A DNA stretch of 20,954 nucleotides from Mesostigma viride. Taxonomy: Eukaryota; Streptophyta; Mesostigmatophyceae; Mesostigmatales; Mesostigmataceae. Within the stretch, counting starts at the first letter, position 1. Every line of letters starts with the position of its first letter. The notes below the pieces were generated by a model. It was not told the origin of the DNA. It saw only the letters and a list, made by a program, of their open reading frames with translations, and did no database searches. This document shows, in pieces, positions 1 through 9,225 of the stretch. A program made the position numbers and the translations under genes. The stretch covers positions 1 to 20,954 of the forward strand of contig RPFO01000526.1 in assembly GCA_009746045.1 (NCBI GenBank), given 5' to 3'.

Positions 1-609
1 CATGGCCTGGAGCGCAAAGTTTGCAATATATGTGCCGTTTGTAGCTCTAGCTCTATAATAACCTGACCAACCCGCATTCCTCAAAGTAGCACTTGTTGCC
101 TATTCTCAAATGTTATGCGAATCACATGATTAGGATCTGCTTCACGATTGCTATTGCTCGAGATTCAATTAAGAATGATTGAGATCAATAAATGATGAAC
201 CAAATAAACCAAATTAGGCCACTTGACAAGTTCATGATCCATTTAAATTGTACAATTAAGCGATTAATTAATTCATAAATCATACATTACATGGGATACC
301 CCCGTCGACGAGCTAGTGGTACGTACAATGAAACATTTGAGTTTGTAACATGTCTCCATGGATATATACATGTATGCTGGACCTCGCGCATCTCAGCCCT
401 CTAAGAAATGTTATTTGAACTCAGGTCTAGATCTAAATATATACATGATCTGGATAATATTATACACTTCCTTAAAAGAGCATGAATCGAGCTTTACAAT
501 TCAGGACAAGGAACTCGTTTGCAAATCACGGCTGAAAGGCAAGTGCTCACAACGAAGCACGTGCTCTCAAGGCTGTCCACCTCGTCCAACCAAGCCCGGG
601 CGAGCTGGC
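1..609. other. No gene recognised at the left edge
   Basis: This is moderately AT-rich sequence up to the stop codon of the transposase-like gene. The forward open frame starting near 358 has no recognisable domain and its 3' half is antisense to the last exon of that gene, so I do not call it. I looked for terminal inverted repeats that could bound the neighbouring transposon and saw none. Confidence 0.5.
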
Positions 610-1341
610 CTACTGAACAGGTCTCTTCTTGGCCAAGTTCGTGAGCCGTTTCTCGACGTCTGTCGGAATGGTCAAGATGGCCTGGCGATTGTTAGCTGGG
701 TTGACAACAATGGTGTGTTCGAACCCCGCGTCCATGCACAGGTAGCAATTGACCAAGTTTGGCTGTTCAGGTTGGGCATCGGCGTCCATTTTGAACATCG
801 TCGCCATACCCGGAAATCTGTCCCAGTAGCGCACCCCCACCACCCATTGTCCCTTACGGAACAACTCCCTATCGACCTTGCCGTTTCTGTCGGCCACTCG
901 CCTCACGAAAGTAGCGGCCACCTGATAAGGCTCCTGCAAGACTTCCGCTAGCCAATATGGATGATCTGGATCGTGGGACCCATCACCAGAGTAGGACTCG
1001 ACGGCAAAAATGTCTCGCAGCTTCAGTCTCCTTCCCATCATCGTCCTCTCTGCCTGTAGTCTGTTCAGTCGCGTCCCTGCGTGCCCCCCTTGTCCGTTTG
1101 GGTTCCTTTGCACTGGCTCCCCCAGTTTGTGGAGCTTCATCCGAGCACCTCCCACATTCCAGCCGTCCATGTCGGTCCACTCCTTTCGACAATCCCACCA
1201 CCTTTCCTCGGCGCACGCACCGCCACAATAGCAGGAATACTGGCGCAGCATTAAGCGCGTCACATTCGACTTGTCCATGCGCCACCAGTGCGCCTTCTTC
1301 ACTCCTTTGATTTCGCCGCGCCCTGGGCTGTAAGGAAGCAC
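610..1341 (-). CDS. Exon 3 of the transposase-like gene: C-terminal Cys-rich region
   Basis: This exon of 243 residues plus stop starts right after the intron 2 acceptor (GTG CTT CCT). It has a KKAHWWRMDKSN segment, then a Cys-rich stretch (YSCYCGGAC) with several Trp. The C-terminal half contains PYWLAEVL and GQWVVGVRYWDR. I read these as the small C-terminal module seen in related transposon proteins, possibly for nucleic acid or protein contact; that role is inference. The stop follows a basic tail ending KKRPVQ. Forward-strand open frames over this region are shadows. Confidence 0.65.
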   Translation of the reverse strand: MLPYSPGRGEIKGVKKAHWWRMDKSNVTRLMLRQYSCYCGGACAEERWWDCRKEWTDMDGWNVGGARMKLHKLGEPVQRNPNGQGGHAGTRLNRLQAERTMMGRRLKLRDIFAVESYSGDGSHDPDHPYWLAEVLQEPYQVAATFVRRVADRNGKVDRELFRKGQWVVGVRYWDRFPGMATMFKMDADAQPEQPNLVNCYLCMDAGFEHTIVVNPANNRQAILTIPTDVEKRLTNLAKKRPVQ

Positions 1342-4032
1342 CTGCGCGTCGAAGACAAGATTTGCACAAGGGAAAGTTGAAGTTACGAGACCATCGAGCT
1401 AGTTGTGTTTTATTAAGCACTCCTGATCGCCAGGACTCCAAGAACGCCCTAGAAACGACGGCCGGCGTAACTATTCCCTGAACGAGGACTGTACACTTAA
1501 TTACCTCGGGGAACTCGAAGAAGTTACGCCTGGTCGTTGTGGTCCCGCCCACCGCCCCCGACGCCAGATTCTCCACCAACTGGGCGGCCGTCTGTTTGTC
1601 CTGGTTCTCTTCCCTGATGTGCCACCTCCTCAACATGCACTTCACAGTCCCACCAGCTCCATCCACCTCCCCCTTTCCGTGCTGCTCCCCAAAGTAATTC
1701 CACTCAAATGACTCCAGGTGCGGATCCTCCGTCAGCAGCCGGGCCATTTCCGCGATCACATTCCTTGACTTGAACTGCATGGAGCAATTGTCCGACCACC
1801 CAATGAAGCGCTTCACCTCTACCCCTTCTGACCGTAGTGTCGCCAGGATTTTGAGGATAGCAAAACGGAGGGCCCGCCCGTCCCTTTTCATTCCGCCCTG
1901 TCCGATGAAGTGAAACTCCCTTCTCACGACCTTTCCCGACGCTGGATCCAAGTAGCGCACGATCCAGGGCATAAGGACGAATGTGACTGGATGCCAATAC
2001 TGTGCTTGGAGATTGTGATAGGTGTAAGACTGGTAGTTCTCGGCGTAATCTGTGTGGCATACAAGGTCCCCCACCCGCATCCTTGAGAGACATTCCTTGG
2101 AGGCGTCCGCTTGCCACCACGCGTTGAAGCAATGCTGGATGAAGTCCGGCCACTTGTCCACAATCGCCTCCTTTAGCTCCGTTGGTGTGGACTTGACGTC
2201 GACTTGCGTCAATCGCTGCCCACCAGCCTTTGCGATCTCGTCACAGTCGTCCTGCATATGCGCAATGTGCACATACAGAAAAGACATCAACTTCGACCCA
2301 CCAATGACCTGTAGGAAGAAAAAAGACAGGACCTCAGGAAAAATTGAAAAAGAAACGCCTTGGGGCGCAACCACTCCACTAAAAATTACCTCTGGCCCAA
2401 GAACCTCAGGAAACATTGCTTAAGAAACGCCTTGGGGCGCAACCACTCCACTAAAAATTACCTCTGGCCCAAGAACCTCAGGAAACATTGCAAAAGAAAC
2501 GCCTTGGGGCGCAACCACTCCACTAAAAATTACCTCTGGCCCAAGAACCGCACCCGGCGGCACATCCTGCATCTCGTATCTGGTCCATGAAATCAGGTGG
2601 TTGGAAGCCTCCTCCCGTTCGCATAACATGAAGTTCCGAATTCCACACTTGGGAGCCCGGCAAGTGCCCAACACACAAGCCTTACGCCGGATCGAGCAAA
2701 CCCCCAACTCCTCGCCCAGGTCATGATCGGGCACCCCTTCCTCGTCGTCCAGCACCCTCCCATGCATGGGCAGATCCTCAAGTTCGCCCTGAAAAGGCTG
2801 AACCTGCGGCCGCGACGACCCCACAGACGACCTCGAACCTCCCCCCTCCCTCATCCCCTCCACCTCACAAGTAAACTTGTTCACCCACTCTGTCGTGTGA
2901 GTGGCTTTGAAAATGGAACATGTGGGCACGGAGGACCCCACGTCGAGCTGGCTACCATGATCGCACGCGTGGCATTCAGGTCCGCACTCGCATCTGGCAT
3001 GAAAAGTTGCACGAAATTTGGCCAACCCCCCAACCATGGACTGCATGGTAGTGTGGTGCTGGCATGCGCACAAGTTCCGCATTTTCCACCGCCCCTTGAC
3101 GCATGCGGGCATATGCTTGCAAAAAGAAGTGTATCCCACATGAACTGTGCTCTTCTGATTCGTGCGAGGCATTGACATCCCCTCCTCCGTCTCCATAATC
3201 ACCTGATTTCCCCCCCTCACGCCCTCCTCTCCCTCCACCCCCCCCCCTCCCTAGTGTCCATCCGCCGCGGTGGCTTCAACTCCGGATGGCGGGAAATGAA
3301 CACTTCGTAAATCTTCGACTTGGAGACAGTATAGTAGCGCGCACCCTCCGAAAACGCTAGTGTATGTTTGTAATCCTTTCTTGTCCATTCACAATGAACA
3401 TCCTTCATGTTCGGAGACGCCCGCGTCAAGTTATCATCCCTCCAGCACGCTTGTATCAGGGCAATGACTTCCGTCGGAAGCTCGTCTTTCCTCCTCCTCC
3501 TCTCTGGCGCACTCATCAAAAGGTCGTCCTCCCCTTCTTCCATTCCATCCCTGTGACCCCGAACAGTTGCGACAAAGCGCCTGTCAATCCCGAACGCGCG
3601 CTCCACAATCCTGTCCGGGACGCCCTCCATTGCCTTCGTAACAAGTCCACACAAGGCCCACCTAAGCCCACGATCCTTCTCAGATGTTCCCAAGTCGCCA
3701 AAAGCCTTCTTGATGGTATCCCGAAGAGATTCCGCCCAACTTTCAGGAAGCCCGTCGTCACAGTTCTTCCTCTTCTTAATGCCGTTGCTCTCGGCCACCA
3801 TGGCATTTAGTCTTGAAGCTGCGCAAGACAGAACCTCCGCGCTCATCTCTGGCGTCCTGTGGTTGTTTGCTTTCACGCGTTCCGCCATGATAGGAAAGAT
3901 GTCATTGGCAATTTTGTACCCCTTGTTCTCGATGTACTTGTCGCTCCGGGGACCGCGAAGTGCAGGCTCCCGGTCGTCCTTGGACAAGGGACGCGAACCG
4001 TCGGAAACGGCCCCCCGCCCCGATTGCGCCAT
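610..4032 (-). CDS. Transposase-like gene in three exons (whole gene model)
   Basis: The gene reads from an ATG at 4032-4030 to a stop at 612-610 in three blocks: 4032-2534, 2308-1505 and 1341-610. Allowing for one missing base in exon 1, this gives about 1011 residues. The order of parts is a basic N-terminal region, a region ending in a K/P/R-rich segment, a Cys/His-rich cluster, a DDE-like core, and a C-terminal Cys-rich region. From memory, this matches a large family of mostly intron-poor transposon proteins common in animals and other eukaryotes, marked by a HGKG..D..GGTVK signature. I cannot name the superfamily with certainty. Reading frame and splice signals agree at both introns. 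A -1 frameshift at a run of 10 C (3238-3247) is either an assembly error or a real inactivating change. I found no terminal inverted repeats, so element boundaries are unknown. Confidence 0.68.
1342..1504 (-). other. Intron 2 of the transposase-like gene (163 bp, phase 0)
   Basis: The donor is CCCGAG|GTAATTAAG at 1505/1504 and the acceptor is CTTCGACGCGCAG ending at 1342, preceded by pyrimidine-rich sequence. Joining the exons keeps the frame open with both flanking codons whole. Reading through instead continues open to 983 but loses the Cys-rich C-terminus seen in exon 3. The intron contains the 19-mer AACGACGGCCGGCGTAACT (plus strand 1454-1472), which is also found near 4256, 5831 and, with one change, 6059. 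Confidence 0.68.
1505..2308 (-). CDS. Exon 2 of the transposase-like gene: DDE-like catalytic core
   Basis: This 268-codon exon opens at the intron 1 acceptor and ends at GAG (1507-1505) before GTAATTAAG. It carries three acidic motifs spaced like an RNase H-fold transposase core: HTDYAENYQ with Asp at 2050-2048, WSDNCSMQFKSRN with Asp at 1792-1790, and GKGEVDGAGGTVK with Glu at 1669-1667 and Asp at 1663-1661. The first two Asp are 86 residues apart. The FGEQHGKGEVDGAGGTVK block is the part I recognise from related transposon proteins. Which of the last Glu or Asp is catalytic is not clear from the sequence alone. No frame break lies inside this exon, and its three acidic motifs are intact. 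Confidence 0.72.
2309..2533 (-). other. Intron 1 of the transposase-like gene (225 bp, phase 0)
   Basis: On the minus strand the donor is CCAGAG|GTAATT at 2534/2533. The acceptor is a strong pyrimidine tract, TTTTTTCTTCCTACAG, ending at 2309, followed by GTCATTGG. Both flanking codons are intact, so the intron is phase 0. Most of the intron is the 72-bp tandem repeat described separately. Without splicing, the frame meets a TAA at 2422-2420. Confidence 0.72.
2331..2549. repeat. 72-bp tandem repeat, about three copies, inside intron 1
   Basis: The motif AGAAACGCC starts at 2351, 2423 and 2495, an exact period of 72. Copies 1 and 2 are almost identical over the full unit, and copy 3 stops matching after about 54 bases, near 2549. 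Each copy carries the complement of the donor CCAGAG|GTAATT, at 2389, 2461 and 2533. The unit is 24 codons long, so it does not change frame. On the minus strand the junction of copies 1 and 2 contains a TAA. Confidence 0.9.
2534..4032 (-). CDS. Exon 1 of the transposase-like gene: DNA-binding-like and Cys/His-rich part
   Basis: The open frame continues upstream to 4167, but only from a TTG codon. I chose the ATG at 4032-4030 because it is the first in-frame ATG of a stretch with coding character. Residues 1-260 are charged and include a Trp- and Arg-rich segment (WTRKDYKHTL) before a K/P/R-rich motif (HPELKPPRR). The frame then breaks at the C10 run 3238-3247. The second part, read from about 3235 down, holds a Cys/His cluster: CKHMPAC, a CACQHH motif, and CECGPECHACDH. 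Such clusters fit a zinc-binding module ahead of the catalytic core in this family. The exon ends at 2534 with GAG followed by GTAATT. A short intron around 3180-3250 instead of a frameshift cannot be excluded, but I see no good donor there. Confidence 0.6.
3238..3247 (-). other. C10 homopolymer at the frame break in exon 1
   Basis: The two halves of exon 1 lie in different minus-strand frames. They meet at a run of ten C. The shift is -1, as if one base were missing. An assembly undercall or replication slippage in the run are both plausible. Confidence 0.6.
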
Positions 4033-4159
4033 CAGACTTTGGTCAGACGGCAGCTGATTTTTTTCGCCTCTTAATCCCGCGGCACCGAAAGCCCTGAGGA
4101 TGAGTAATGATAAATAATCACCATTAAAGACACGACGAAAACGATGGGCATCAAACAAG

Positions 4160-4300
4160 AACGACAAGCGTCATTAATAACGCCGGCCGGCGCAACTGGA
4201 TACATGTAAACCATACAAAAGTGATTTTATGAAACACATACAGTTTGTCATTAATAACGACGGCCGGCGTAACTCGGGCGCAATTAAAAACCATTAACCC
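4160..4300. repeat. Palindrome-bearing repeat, copy 1
   Basis: It holds the perfect 12-bp palindrome CGCCGGCCGGCG at 4181-4192. About 65 bp further on comes the 19-mer AACGACGGCCGGCGTAACT at 4256-4274. Sequence between and after these (AAACCATACAAAAGTGATTT, CAGTTTGTCAT, ACTCGG) matches copies 2 and 3 near 5749 and 5984. The copy lies just upstream of the transposase-like gene. Confidence 0.8.
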
Positions 4301-5640
4301 ATAGTCCGCTGACCCATTTTTGGCACTTTCATACCCCTGAAAATGAAAAAAATCATAACTCACAGGCCACAACTCCAAATACCCCCAACCAAGATGCTAG
4401 GAGTATCTACACTTCAAGGGCTTTCAGAATATGCAATAATACCTGGGCTTTATCAAAGCATTTGGATGATAGCTTCAGTCAAAGTTGGCCAAAAGACGAT
4501 CTTTTTTCCCCAAGGAAAAGTCTACCCCACCCTAACTTCCCAGGGAGGGCAGGGAATCTCAATAACAACATTGGACAACTTAGTTGGATAGTCCAATGGT
4601 GGTTTCCTTGGGTCAGACCACCCGGATAACCCATTACCCCTATAAAACGTGCTCATACATGTGTGTGGGTTACGCGCGTGTAAACAGCTATCTATGACAT
4701 GCAACACAATAATGCATTATAACAAGCTATCAAAGGCTGCCAAAAGTGCTGGAATACAAACACGTTGCCTACCTGCACTGACGGAGTGGTATACTCCAAA
4801 GAAATGCCCAAAACTGGGCACTTTCAGGGCTAATACCACTCTTTACAACAGGCATGGAACTTGCTGAAATATGCATGGATAAAATCGTCATTTATAATGC
4901 ATGGGATACATATTCCGCTGCAAACAACTCGCAAATACGTTGTCTTACCTGGCTCGTTCATGCCCTACCCGGATTCCGCTGGCCGGGACCCTCATATCTC
5001 ACACATACTGATGCTCTACATTCAAAGGCCGCAATAGCCGCATACTTCATGATCCGCCATGACTACCAGGTCGATGTTCCGTGCAAAGATGGCTACTAAA
5101 CTAGTCCGCATTCTCAGCAAACGCTGCAGCTGACGTCCCATACCCAAACTGGATGCCCGGGCTGGCGCAGATTGCCCGGCCATAGGGAGAAAATCGACCT
5201 ATGATAAGCTATGACTCATCTGGAACTGACGACCAGGAAAGCTATATTTTCCTACCTGTATTTTCCCAACCCTATAAATCTGGCCGTGCCTGACCTACGA
5301 AAATCATGCATCGTCATTCTGAGCAACATTCTGAACCGTTTCAAGCCGTGAGACGCAAAAATTTCGTAACAGCGGCACGTTGGCAGCCATATCTCATTAC
5401 GCGCGCGCGCGAGCGAAAATTTCCCGCCAAAGTCACGTGATACATTCTCAATGCACGTTGTAATTACCAGGCTATGGCGAATATTACCCCCAAACCTATT
5501 CATCACCTTCGTCCCTAAGTGTTCCCGGACCCACCGGACCACTGACATCCGTCACTAGTGGCGCGGCGCTCTCGGCGCGGCGCGAAACTCGACCGTTAGT
5601 CAAACCCCCGACAGGTCGGGGGGTTAACGGACTAAGGGTT
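4301..5640. other. No gene recognised; GC-rich hairpin region at the right end
   Basis: Open frames here are short with no domain I recognise. A CG dinucleotide run lies at 5401-5411. The right end holds two direct copies of GGCGCGGCGC near 5560-5582. Next comes a hairpin with C5GA (5605-5611) facing TCG5 (5616-5622) around the loop CAGG. An outer pair TTAGTC (5596-5601) and GACTAA (5630-5635) brackets it. No function is evident. Confidence 0.5.
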
Positions 5641-6100
5641 AAGAAGCAACTCAGGATATGCAGGCAGAAATCCTTCAGGTGTAAAAAAGATGTACAAACA
5701 CACTTTTGGTAATGGGGCCTGATTGCGCAACTGCAAGATACCATTGGAAACGCCGGCCGGCGCAACTGGATGCATGTACATAAACCATACAAAAGTGATT
5801 TGCACAAAACCCCTACAATTTGTCATGAGTAACGACGGCCGGCGTAACTCGGTTGCATTTGAAAACCACAAAGAAGCAACTCAGGTAGTGAAGGCGGAAA
5901 TCCCAGAGGTGATAAAATGTTCACCAACACAAAATGTTGATAAGCGTGCAAGTTTTTGCAAATGCGCGCAAGATACCATTGGAAACGCCGGCCGGCGCAA
6001 CTGGAACACCAAAACAAAAAACTTGATTTGCACGAAACCCATTCAGTTCGTCATGGATAACGACGGCCGGCGCAACTTCATGGCACTCACCACTTTCACC
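5641..6100. repeat. Palindrome-bearing repeat, copies 2 and 3, as a diverged tandem pair
   Basis: AAGAAGCAACTCAGG begins at 5641 and at 5871, giving a diverged direct duplication with a period of about 230-235 bp. Each unit has GATACCATTGGAAACGCCGG, then the palindrome CGCCGGCCGGCG (5751-5762 and 5986-5997). About 70 bp later comes the AACGACGGCCGGCGYAACT 19-mer (5831-5849 and 6059-6077). The forward frame 5723-6172 crosses both units and looks incidental. Confidence 0.8.
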
Positions 6101-6367
6101 AAATGCCATGTCGCCATTATATTGAGGAAAGCGAAGTATGCCCACTTAAAGCTGTGGTCTGCAGAACATTGACACAAAATATGCATGGTATTTCAAGCAA
6201 TGAATGCTATGTGTCAGGCATCAATGTCTTTATTGTATCCAAATGTGGTTAGGACGGAGGTTTACATTGGTTGCTATTTTAAGACAATGGCGTATAACCA
6301 AACATTGCACACACTCAAGAGTGTACTTATGCTGAACTGGAAAGGAACAATAAACCCCAATAAGGTA

Positions 6368-6538
6368 GATATTTTTCTTTTACATTTTAATTTTTTATAT
6401 ACTAGTTTATATAATATTATATTATATTAATTATATTATGCTATATTATGTTATATGAAATAACATTAAAATTAACATAAAATTAAAATTATATATTAAT
6501 TATAGTATATTATATAATTTATATTATATATTATATTC
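6368..6538. repeat. AT-rich low-complexity tract
   Basis: About 170 bases made almost only of A and T, with many TATTATAT and ATTAATTA repeats. It separates the palindrome repeats from GC-rich sequence to the right. It could be a matrix attachment region or a microsatellite, but nothing in the sequence decides this. Confidence 0.75.
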
Positions 6539-8400
6539 ACGATGCTCTGTGTATTAATGAGATATCAGACACACCTACATCACATCGCCTTCGCCTTGAT
6601 GTTTCCGTTGTATGGGTCCGGTCGGGCGTTGGTAGCTGGTCGACAACAATTCTACATTTCCTAAAAAAAAATGCGACCGTGCCTACATTCGAAGGCGCGC
6701 TGTGGCTGACCTGAACTATCGGTGAACACCTCGGCGTCACTTGACCGGCCTAGGTTGACATTTCGGCAGAGTAACGCTGCTTAAAGGATCATTGCGTAGT
6801 TCGCGCGATTTGGCTCTTTATATATGTTTTTGGAGACGACGAGCAAGCATCCGATTGGTCAGCCAATTCCTGTCCAGTCCTCGGACAGTGTCCAATCCGG
6901 TGCTTGGGATCCAGAAAACGTGCTCGAGCCTGGCCACTCTGTCGCGGGCGCCGCGCTAGTGGCGTCGCGCCCAAACCTGACCAGGCCATAGGAAAGGGCG
7001 GGGGCGAATGCAAGAATTATTGTTATATCCTGACCTGTCCTGGGGAAGGTCCGGGGCGAATGCAAGAATTAATATACCTGCGTATGCAACCAACACGGCC
7101 GATCCACATACATAATCCGACTGAGCTGGACGGTACGGACCAAATTTCGGTGCAAATTGAGGCCCAAAAGCTATGTCGGCACGGTGCGCGCACCCCTTGC
7201 GGTAGTGGCCATGGCGACTGCCTTTAGACGAAACGTGACAAATCTGGCACGCGGAAAGCAGAAAAAATGCTCGATTGTTGGAGAAAATTAGTTACTGATT
7301 CTAATTTATGGCGGGATGGTTGCGATCTATAATGTCGCGGGCTTTTTTTCTTTGCCATCGGCAGGGGGGGTCCGGCCTGAATTTCTGTCGGGATGAATAA
7401 AGTATAATGGATGCCTGCCGGGTTGATTGTCGATTGTTGCCAGTTTTGATGGTCGTAAGGAAAGCTAGTTTAATGATGTTTCTAAAGCCGTAAAAATTCC
7501 CGCTGCTATCTTTACCTTTCCCGTCATTTTGCGGTAAGATAACATTAGCCCTGCGCGATGCGTACTGCCCAACCACTCCATGAAAGGGTGGACTTTCTTG
7601 TGCGCCTGGGCACGAATAAATGCCCGTTATGGTACGTTCTTGTGTTAAACGTCTTAAGCTAGCGTTTTCCTGCTTTCTTAGCTCGTTGAGCGTAAGCTTT
7701 TTGCCTTCTTTCCGGCCAGATGCAGCCAGAAAGTTGCGGGTCCTGGCGCTGCATCGCTGGATTCCTGGGTGTCTTTTAGCTAGTTAATCGTCTGTGACGT
7801 GGCTGGCTTTCTGCAGCGCGTGGCCCGCAACCTGTCGGGAAGGTGTAATGCTTTTATTTCCATGCTTCTCTGAAATTTCTTGCTTTATAGACAGTTGTGT
7901 TCGAGGAAATTCACGCGGTCTTCCTAAGCAGCGGCATCATTTTCCCCAGACACTGACGAGCTGGCACCTGTCTCCTAAAGAGAGCGGCTCGTGCTTGTTA
8001 GAAAGGAGGCAGTGTGCATTTTGCGGGACACAATGCTTTGGTGGCACATGCGTCAGGTAGGCTGTTCCAATGGTCTCTTCACCTTTCCCACTGAGTAAAT
8101 GTTAGCATTTGTCATGCTAACCAGAGCAGCTAGCCACAGGTTGGCTGGATAAAAAGTCAGCTTATTTTCTCTTTATATACTGCGTGTGTGGTCCTCCACG
8201 TGTCCGGCTTGTTGGGCATTTTGGAAGAGGGTTTATAATGTGTTGTTGGGTGGAACAACTTGGTTGTTGGCACAAAATCACACATTATTAGCCTGAGATA
8301 GGCATGACATATGCTGCTCAGGCGTGTCGTCCTACCAGCCTTGTTGTTAAGGGTAGACTCACAAGGCTGGCTGTGCCGATGGAGGGGTGGGGCGTGCTAG
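6539..8400. other. No gene supported; short duplications and hairpins
   Basis: Open frames of 60-107 codons lie on both strands here, none with a recognisable domain. Visible structure includes the 52-bp duplication at 6976-7072, a possible hairpin with arms GGGCGC and GCGCCC near 6946-6971, TAATGTGT facing ACACATTA near 8236-8288, and CCAGCCTTG facing CAAGGCTGG near 8336-8370. Confidence 0.45.
6976..7072. repeat. Tandem duplication of about 52 bp
   Basis: GGGGCGAATGCAAGAATTA occurs at 7001-7019 and 7053-7071. The preceding CCTGACC...GGAAGG-like sequence is also repeated, so this is a diverged two-copy tandem repeat. Confidence 0.75.
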
Positions 8401-8557
8401 CCCCCCCCCACACCCACGCATGCATGCTAGCCCACCCCCACACCCACGCATGCATGCTAGCCCACACTCACACCCACGCATGCATGCTAGCCCACCCCCA
8501 CACCCACGCATGCATGCTAGCCCCCCACACACCCACGCATGCATGCCAGCCCCCCCC
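8401..8557. repeat. Minisatellite, left block (five units of about 30 bp)
   Basis: The unit is CACCCACGCATGCATGC plus TAGCCC and a C-rich spacer. ACGCATGCATG recurs at 8416, 8446, 8476, 8506 and 8535. The unit contains the self-complementary GCATGCATGC. Because the period is 30, an open frame of ten-residue repeats (HTHACMLAHP) appears in this block; it is not a gene. The block ends in a run of eight C (8550-8557) at the 5' LTR. Confidence 0.92.
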
Positions 8558-9201
8558 AGTTAGCATATTGGTGATGCAATATGCTAAGCATATCATACTT
8601 GAAGTGGCCTTTCCAACGCCGTGCTAAACGCCTCATTTGGACAAGGAACTTGAGAGTTATCAAGTCCCGAAGTAATGCCGCCGGACGCTACAGCAGTACC
8701 AGGACTAAGGACACGTGAGGGACAGGGCACGTGGCAGTGTTGGGTGAACCATCACACGTTACGTGTCACAGGACCGACTGTCACTAGGAGGTACTGTGGT
8801 CAATATTGGTTGATGGTACCAAGAATGTCACAGGACTTCAGGACTGGCAGTCCTGCAGGCCTGGGATGGACGGGTACTTGTCATGACGGATAAATCCAGA
8901 GCGTTACTGTCATTCATGGAAGGACAGACGTCCTGGATTGATGCAACCAAGGAAATTGACAGTGGCGGACCTGCCAAGGCGTGCAAGGCCTGGCAGCAAT
9001 GGTGAGACCTAGAAAGGCTCGGACACAGCAGTGGCCAAGCGTCTTTTCCCAACACCGTCCGTGGGTACTGCCGCCTCAGGCTAGTGACCACAGGGTAGTG
9101 AGGCAACTGTGGTAAAGGTTAAAAGCCGCTGGTTGAAACCATGGCTCCATTCATCACATCTTGGGAAGACCAGAAACTCACTGATCCGCGTTCATCTAAA
9201 T
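8558..9201 (+). repeat. 5' LTR
   Basis: It is 644 bp long and identical to the 3' LTR except at 9184. It begins AGTTAGC and contains an 11-bp perfect inverted repeat TTAGCATATTG (8560-8570) and CAATATGCTAA (8577-8587). There are two CACGTG boxes (8712-8717 and 8728-8733), the palindrome ACACGT-T-ACGTGT (8754-8766) and a hairpin CAGGACT-GGC-AGTCCTG (8839-8855). No clear TATA box is seen; GATAAAT near 8889 is a weak candidate. Open frames in the LTR are present identically in both copies and are not called as genes. Confidence 0.92.
8712..8766 (+). promoter_or_regulatory. Cluster of ACGT-core (G-box-like) motifs in the LTR
   Basis: CACGTG occurs at 8712-8717 and 8728-8733, and the palindrome ACACGT-T-ACGTGT spans 8754-8766. 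CACGTG is the classic G-box bound by bZIP and bHLH factors in plants. Clustering within 55 bp of an LTR suggests an upstream promoter region; activity is inferred only. The same cluster is at 16234-16288 in the 3' LTR. Confidence 0.4.
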
Positions 9202-9225
9202 CGTATTACAGTCTGGTCGACGGAT
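9202..9225 (+). other. Segment between 5' LTR and ORF1, expected primer-binding-site position
   Basis: Only 24 bases separate the LTR end from the ORF1 ATG. There is no match to the usual initiator-Met primer site (TGGTATCAGAGC). TGGTCGACGG at 9214 could pair with a tRNA 3' end, but it lies 12 bases inside. The first 11 bases, CGTATTACAGT (9202-9212), are the exact reverse complement of 15759-15769. Confidence 0.35.

Noticed and set aside
5252-5548. Minus-strand open frame of 98 codons
   Set aside because: No recognisable domain and no supporting context. It overlaps repeats and hairpin sequence at its edge.
5723-6172. Forward open frame of 149 codons across two repeat copies
   Set aside because: It runs through both copies of a noncoding palindrome repeat, and its sequence follows the repeat rather than a protein family.
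5551-6965. Possible terminal inverted repeats (GGCGCGGCGC with CTAGTG near 5555 and 6950)
   Set aside because: The match breaks after about nine bases and needs a gap. No transposon content or target duplication supports it.
8401-8627. Forward open frame of His/Thr/Cys ten-residue repeats
   Set aside because: It is a consequence of the 30-bp minisatellite period, and the same pattern appears on the opposite strand.
8675-9106. Identical open frames in both LTRs (72 and 92 codons)
   Set aside because: Duplicate LTR sequence explains the identity, and there is no recognisable domain.
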